DNA of 64,000 bases. Origin: Quillaja saponaria. Lineage: Eukaryota > Streptophyta > Magnoliopsida > Fabales > Quillajaceae. The notes below the pieces were generated by a model. It was not told the origin of the DNA. It did not search any database and saw only the letters and a list, made by a program, of their open reading frames with translations. The position numbers were made by a program, and so were the translations under genes. This document shows, in pieces, positions 58,169 through 64,000 of this stretch. The DNA is taken from positions 15,394,001 through 15,458,000 of the forward strand of contig CM055613.1 in assembly GCA_029379385.1 (NCBI GenBank), written 5' to 3'. Position 1 is the first letter of the stretch. Each line of letters begins with the position of its first letter.

Positions 58169-60490
58169 TGTTATAACCCAATATTGAAAAATCGAGTTTT
58201 AAATATAATATGTAAAATTTTAGTTATAACATAATGAATACGTAAACGAATTAATTAATAGCGATATAATTAAACATCTTATAATCCGATATTCTAGTAT
58301 ACGTTTTTAAAATTTTTGTGTATTCCAATATCTTAGTGTATGAAAATTTTAATAAATCCTTACCACAAGGATATATATATACTTAAAACTATGATCAAAT
58401 TGTAGCCACAAATTTAAAAAAAAAAAAAAAAAACTTGACTTTTCTATTTTATCCTATTTGTTTTGGTCATTGTCTTCCTTTCATTTTATTTTTTTTATTG
58501 TTGTCGTTTTGTCTTTGCTTTCTACTTTTTCCACCGACTTAGACTCTTTCTTTCTCCCATTTTGCCCGTGTCTTGTTCTTCATTGAGTCCCCTGCTTCCT
58601 TTCCTTGCCTTAGCCGTGAGTCATTCATCCGGAATTAGACAATTTCAAGTGGTTGGTAAGTTATTCATTCCATTCTTCTTCTTGTAGATGATAGGAGTCT
58701 TTTAGTAGGAGTTTAAGAGCTGAAAATTGGCTCAAGGAAGGACGGCAAGGCTGCTGCTATTCCGTTTCCTTTTCTTTGCCCTTTACTCCTTTGACTGTTT
58801 TTTTTTCCTTCGTCGTATGAAGTTCTTGTGTTTTACCAGTGTGTGTGTGTTGTAGGTTGTGGTAGGCAGCGTGGGTGTTGAGTTTGGCAGCAATTGACAT
58901 GCCTCAGCCGTAGGTGCAGGTGGTGTTTAAATATGACTTGTGGGCTGTTTTAAAAGGATATGTGGTGAGTTAAGTAAGTGGGTATTTGTTATGGTGGACA
59001 ATAATTGCTAGGATTTAGATTTATCATAAAGTGTGCACTTACAAATTTTCAGGATCCCTCCCTTATTTTGCCCTTGCCGTGGGTAGTAAATGTTTAATTG
59101 GGGAAAAACTTTTAATTTAGGTGAGTAATTGGAATTTTATTAGACTGGGTCTTATGATTAATGTGTTACTAATGATTTTAACTTAAAAGGGTAGAGGAAT
59201 TGTAATGCATAAATCAAAGTTTGATAATAAATAATAATAAGCATATAAGAAAAAATAAAATAAAATAAAAAATAGAAGGTTCAGGATTCCAATATGCAAA
59301 TTTAGGATTTACACGCTTTAAGTTTAAGAAACTCTAAATAATTAGTTAAATAAAGTCAATGTTGAAAATATGAATATTATGAAGAGTTGATAGATGATTT
59401 AACTTAATTCAATAAACGTAACATGCGTAATATAAAAACTTATGAGATTATGTTGATTATATTGGAAAATATATATGGCTATAAAAAGTCTTAGGTGCTT
59501 GAAGAATTAATTAGGAGATATGCTTATTTTTGTGAACTCATACGTATGAATTGAGAGTTAAACATGTTAACTAGGTGTTCGATAAAATCTGTAAGGGAAA
59601 CTTAATGTTAGTATATACATAGAAATTGGTTTACATAGGTTTCATTAATTAGTTAAATAGTTAATTAGGAATCATGAAACTTGACCATGCTAATGCTAAC
59701 CATAGAATTGGGATTCTTAGAGTTTCGTTATAAGAGATTAATTGAATTTGAATAAAAATTTTATGAACGAGAGTAAAGAATAGTGGGTTAATGTTGTGAT
59801 TTAAAGATTTAATTAAATTAAGTAGTGAGTATGGGCATAAGATGTTATTGGTGGGGTGAAATGTTGAAAGTGAGAGTTGAATGGCTTTTTAAAGGGATAC
59901 AGGGCAGATTTCGGGTGAAAGAAATTTAGTATTTGATGTTTAGGGTGAATAAATTAAGGGCTAAAGATAAAATGTACTTAGACTTGAGATTTTTCTGCAA
60001 AATTTTTAGTTGGTCAATAGTTTGGTTATGCTGTTAAACTTGCAGGTCAGCAGGATCAAGTGCCCGTTTTGGTTCATGTAAGAATTGAGGGTTATGTAGA
60101 AAAGTTTCTAGATATATATATTACTATAATAACCCAATAAGGATCGGATTATTAGAAAGTTAGTTGATACTAAGTAGATCAGATTGTCAAAATCCGCGTG
60201 TTGCAGATTTGGTCCATTCAAACAAAAACTGTATTGATACAATCTAAATTCTAATGAATATCATATAAATATGTGTCTAGTATTTATAATTTTACGAAAC
60301 TGGATTCAGAATTTTATAGAGAAAGATATGACCATTAAAGTGAACACTGGTCCAAACCCCAAGTTTGGGCAGTTTCAATATTTCTAACTCACTAAGTGCT
60401 TTCTATCTTTTCTAATAGGTTTCTCCTACCCTATGATTTGTCAAGACACTTAAAATGATTCTTCATTATTAACCTTATTACCTAAAGTCC
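58169..60490 (-). mobile_element. LTR D, inverted and truncated
   Basis: Starts TGTTATAACCCAATATTG on the plus strand, the reverse of the family 3' end and closest to copy 0. It runs colinearly with LTR C until a CCTTATTACCTAAAGTCC stretch near 60490, where it breaks into R2 sequence. The ~1.3 kb carrying the TGTCACACC end and the conserved GC block is missing together with the first part of the adjoining R2 segment, so one deletion probably removed both. The region 60040-60300 has lost many single bases compared with C. The T-rich tract (A run 58416-58433) and a small open frame 58463-58687 are compositional. Confidence 0.8.
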
Positions 60491-61544
60491 AAAAACCATT
60501 GCGTAGCTTGTAAAGTCATTCATTCACATAGCTGCTTTTTTCAATATATATTTGAATTGTAGGCTGGCCGGCTGATGCTCCATTCTTATTCAAATGCATG
60601 CAACTGGAAAAGGAGGATCAAGGTCAACTTATTTATATGCTTATTTTTGTTAGTTTTATTGCGTACTAGGACAATGTTAATAATAACAGTTAAAAAGAAA
60701 AAGAAGTTAGTCATTGTAATTGTTGAGTCATACTCATTTTATATTTTCACTATTTTTTTTATGTAAAGGGGTGAACATTGGTTTTATTCCATGGAAATCA
60801 TCCTCATATTTTGATTTATGATAAGTAAAAATTAAATTAGATTTAAGATATGCTAATTTTATCAATTCAACGAACAATTGGTTTACCTTAACCGTGATAA
60901 TTCGATAGTTCTCTAACACGTGTGTAAATACATAAAGAAGAAAGTTGCTACAAATGAAAGAAACTTGAGATGGTCAAAAAGGAAGGAAAAGAAATGGGCG
61001 CAAGAATTCTTCATTTAGATAGAGTAAACCAAAAATTGAGAAGAAAAGAGAAAGACTAAGAGGAATTAAGGAGTCTTTTTTTAATGCAATATTATATTAT
61101 ATTAAGAATGACTTGATATTGTATTGTTAGTTAGATTATGTTGACAGCAAACACGGAGTTTGATTAGATGTCCACCAACCCTTGTTTGTTACCAAAATGC
61201 ATTCTCAATTTGGCATGACATAGCTTTGAATTCTTAGATTACTTGTTGGAGGGTTTATTTTTAAATAATAGGGTTTGGTATTGCCAAAATGCAATAGTTC
61301 AAACACATACTAAATCCTAAAAAGATATCCCCAACTTATAAAAACTTTATTTGTGAAAAAAAAAAAATAGAGGATCATGCGTGTATTATCTTTATTTTAA
61401 TAAGAAAAAAAAAAAAAGATACATAAACAAGGGGATACGTTAGCCAAAACGCTTGGGAAAAGAGTGCATATAGACACTCTTTTGTACATTAAAAAAGTAC
61501 CTAAAAAAGAGTAAGGGAGACTTTCTCTCTACGGGAGGAAGCTA
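60491..61544 (+). repeat. R2 segment, copy D
   Basis: Very similar to copy C from AACCATTGCGTAGCTTGTAAAG onwards; GCTGATGCTCCATTCTTATTC is at 60571. It lacks the first ~130 bp of R2 at the deletion junction with LTR D. Confidence 0.8.
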
Positions 61545-61960
61545 GACCTGTTTTGTCATTTTTAAGTATGCAGTAGAACGGCAGGGAGGTAGATGTTTAC
61601 TGTTGAAAATCTCCAATTCCACAATTTTTTGATCATAAAAAAGCTAATTATCTGCAACTTGATTCCCTTCTCTGTATGTATGTGTTATTGTGCAAATCAA
61701 ATGGTACAGCTGCTACATATATATATTTCTCAAAAGATAAGTAATATGCCAAGGATAAGAAAGTTGGGTTTGAATTATATCAACAAGCACCTTGGAGTCC
61801 CCCTTTACATTCAAAGCAGGAAAGCCGAATAGTTCTGTAAGCATGAGCCCATCCAACAAAGCCTTTGTTTCATTTCAGCAGCCATACATGTTAGAGCAAG
61901 CTCCATTGTAATTAGCATGAGCCAGCATAATCTCACCTTATACGTTTTATTGCAATAACT
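61545..61960 (-). pseudogene. LINE RNase H fragment, copy D
   Basis: Same content and orientation as 52020-52430, with the same internal stops. Confidence 0.75.
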
Positions 61961-63741
61961 TATATAATGTGACTGCCAATGAATTTTCAATTCAATTGAT
62001 TAAAATGTAGGTGAGTCTGATTTTATGTTAAAATTTTATTATGATGTGTGATTATTTTCAAACTTAAATTTATATGATAATTTATGGTTAATGTTAATAG
62101 TATTTATGACAAAAAGATGACATAAGAAATATCTTAGTTTTTATTTTTCATTGGTGTGATATAAGTACTATTCCTTTTATGAAAAAGAAAAGTTTGGCCT
62201 TCTATATCAGCATGATTCATGATATTTGTTTAGAGCTTTCTATTTCTATGGTGTGTCTATGATTGATTACAATGTAGGTGCGTCTGAAGTACCTAATGAA
62301 TGATTTTATGTCAAAATTTCATTATGATGTGGAATTATTTTTAAATTTAACTTTATATAATTAATGCAAATATTACTTTTGAGAAAAAAAAATGTCTTAG
62401 CTTTTCTTTTTCAAGTTTAGCTTTCCACATCAGCATGATTCGTGATATTTGTTAACGACTTTTTATTTCTATGGTGTGCCTATAACTGATTAAAATGTAG
62501 GTGTAACAGAACCTAATAATTTCATGTCAAAATTCGTTATGATGTGTAATTATCTCCAAACTTAGCTTTATATGATAATTAATGATTAATACAAATATTT
62601 CTTATGAAAAAAAAAAAAATCTTAGTTTTTCTTATTTATTGGTCTGCTATAAGTAATATTTTTTATGAAAAAGAAAAGTTTAGCCTTTCACAGTAGTACG
62701 ATTCGTGATCTTTGTTATGAACTTTTTATTTTTAGGGTGTGCCTATAACTGACTATAGGATGAGGCCTAGTAGGGTGAGTCACCACTAAAAAAATAACTT
62801 CTCAGCCTGATCACGAGGGATGTCTAGACATTGTTCATACAAGTTGAGATAGCCGAAAAGGATGGCTGAGTTCATCATCAGTTCCCATTGATTCATGATC
62901 ACAGACCATGATATGATAGATGATGGTGATGTCGACCGACCCTAACAAATAACATAAGTATGAGAGTGCTACTTGTTAGATACAAATATATAAAAATATT
63001 GATTGTTAGAAAAAATAAATAAATATATAGATATATAGATTGATTTTATTATTTTTTATTTTTTGCTAGGAAAATATAGAGGATTGATTTCTCTACATAA
63101 TTAACTTTAACAGATGTGAGAGTAAATATTGTATATAATAATATGAGTTTATATCTCTTGTCAATTAATCAATTTTAAAGATATGACTCAAATATGCTAT
63201 TAGAATTAGATCCTCTAACTAGGCCACATTAGAGTTGCTCATTCTAGGCTAGTCAGGCCCCTCTAAATGCTTAAACACTCTAGCAAGTACCTTGCAACCG
63301 GTGTGTGCATTAAAAAAAATAAGTAAAGAAAAGAATGTGACAAAATTCTGGTTGGTGGCTCGAATCTGACCTTTGATGGCCATCGTAATACTTTTAACTG
63401 CTCCTAGTTGTTGGCTCCCTTCAAGAAAAAAAGAAAAGAAAAGAAAATTCTCAAAATTATGTTGGTATAACAACCTTTGCATAGCTTGTAAACCTTGGAA
63501 TTCTAGGTTAGGCTGATGCTCCATTCTTATTCAACTCCATGCTATTGGCAATGGAGGTTCAAAGTCAACTTATTAATATGCTAATCTTTAATATTGTTGT
63601 GCGCTATATATGACAAATTAATTTAAGAGATGTCATTTAATTGTCTAAGTAAGATGTACAAAAATTTCAGTAATTTCTAATCTTAGATAATTTCTTTTCT
63701 TATTATCTAAGATAAGGTGAGTTTGATCGATCTTAAAACAT
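61961..63741 (+). repeat. Segment C3, internally deleted copy
   Basis: Matches C1 and C2 from their starts up to ATGGCCATCGTAATACTTTT (63374-63393), then continues with AACTGCTCCTAGTTGTTGGC, which in C1 lies at about 45750. About 3.2 kb (the 50-bp repeat, unidentified block and RTE tail) is therefore absent. Homology ends near GATCGATCTTAAAACAT (63741). The GCTGATGCTCCATTCTTATTC box is at 63513. Confidence 0.8.
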
Positions 63742-64000
63742 TTTTACTTTTAACCACTTAACAACTCATTTATTAGTACAAAATATTCTCCAACACAATG
63801 TTTTAGATTCAAAACTGTCCACCCTGATCTATTGAGCCTATCAAAAAACCATGTACAATCATGGGGTGCAATTTCTATTCAATTAATTAAAAATAAATAT
63901 TAGAAAATTTTAAAAAAATATAATGATATTGCTACAGATGATATGAAATATAATTATGATTAAAAAAAAATTAAAGGAATTAAAAGCTCTTATGGGTCAA
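63742..64000. other. AT-rich end of window, no feature seen
   Basis: No match to the other segments and no coding potential recognised. Confidence 0.4.

Overview
The window looks like nuclear DNA of a flowering plant, most likely a eudicot. It is very AT-rich and contains plant-type retroelements, an endogenous plant pararetrovirus and MITEs. I found no intact, conventional protein-coding gene. Nearly everything recognisable is a decayed mobile element, a gene fragment, or part of a large nested duplication. Species cannot be named from this sequence.

Bases 1-12,810 (edge region). The window opens inside the 3' part of a long LTR (1-1630). Next come three tandem ~0.8-0.9 kb units that each carry a conserved hairpin (2053-4620), two MITEs (4662-5041 and 6464-6830), a broken beta-galactosidase (GH35) fragment on the minus strand (6945-7455), short tandem arrays, and a possible CACTA-type transposon remnant. 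That remnant has a readable exon pair, an intron filled with a ~157-bp minisatellite, and an RTE LINE tail nested in the intron.

Bases 13,000-29,500. Two diverged copies (A and B) of an anonymous segment lie in tandem. Copy A is split by two long LTRs (15125-18300 and 18924-22407) and copy B by one (24943-27810). All three have TG...CA ends, 5-bp target duplications (exact or with one mismatch) and no internal gag-pol, so they read as solo LTRs of 2.9-3.5 kb. Pieces of LINE RNase H sequence lie at the right end of each copy.

Bases 29,500-41,280. A degraded caulimovirid provirus on the plus strand (about 29,890-36,650) shows movement, coat/zinc-knuckle, protease, reverse transcriptase, RNase H and downstream second-ORF regions. 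It is heavily interrupted by stops and frameshifts and resembles florendo-/petuvirus-type endogenous elements. A Ty1/copia remnant follows on the minus strand (about 38,150-41,260).

Bases 41,280-64,000. A unit of roughly 7 kb is repeated: segments C1 (41,283-46,629, continuing at 50,545), C2 (52,620-58,168) and a deleted C3 (62,140-63,741), separated by R2 segments (50,860 and 60,490). C1 and C2 look nearly identical over more than 5 kb, so this duplication is younger than A/B. Two more LTRs of the same family sit here in the opposite orientation (46630-50544, and 58169-~60490 truncated).

Taken together this is a heterochromatin-like neighbourhood built by repeated segmental duplication, repeated insertion of one LTR family and later deletion. 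The most informative observations are the six-copy LTR family inside a higher-order tandem array, the covarying hairpins, the provirus and the minisatellite-filled intron. Similarities between copies were judged by eye, and boundaries marked approximate should be refined by self-alignment.
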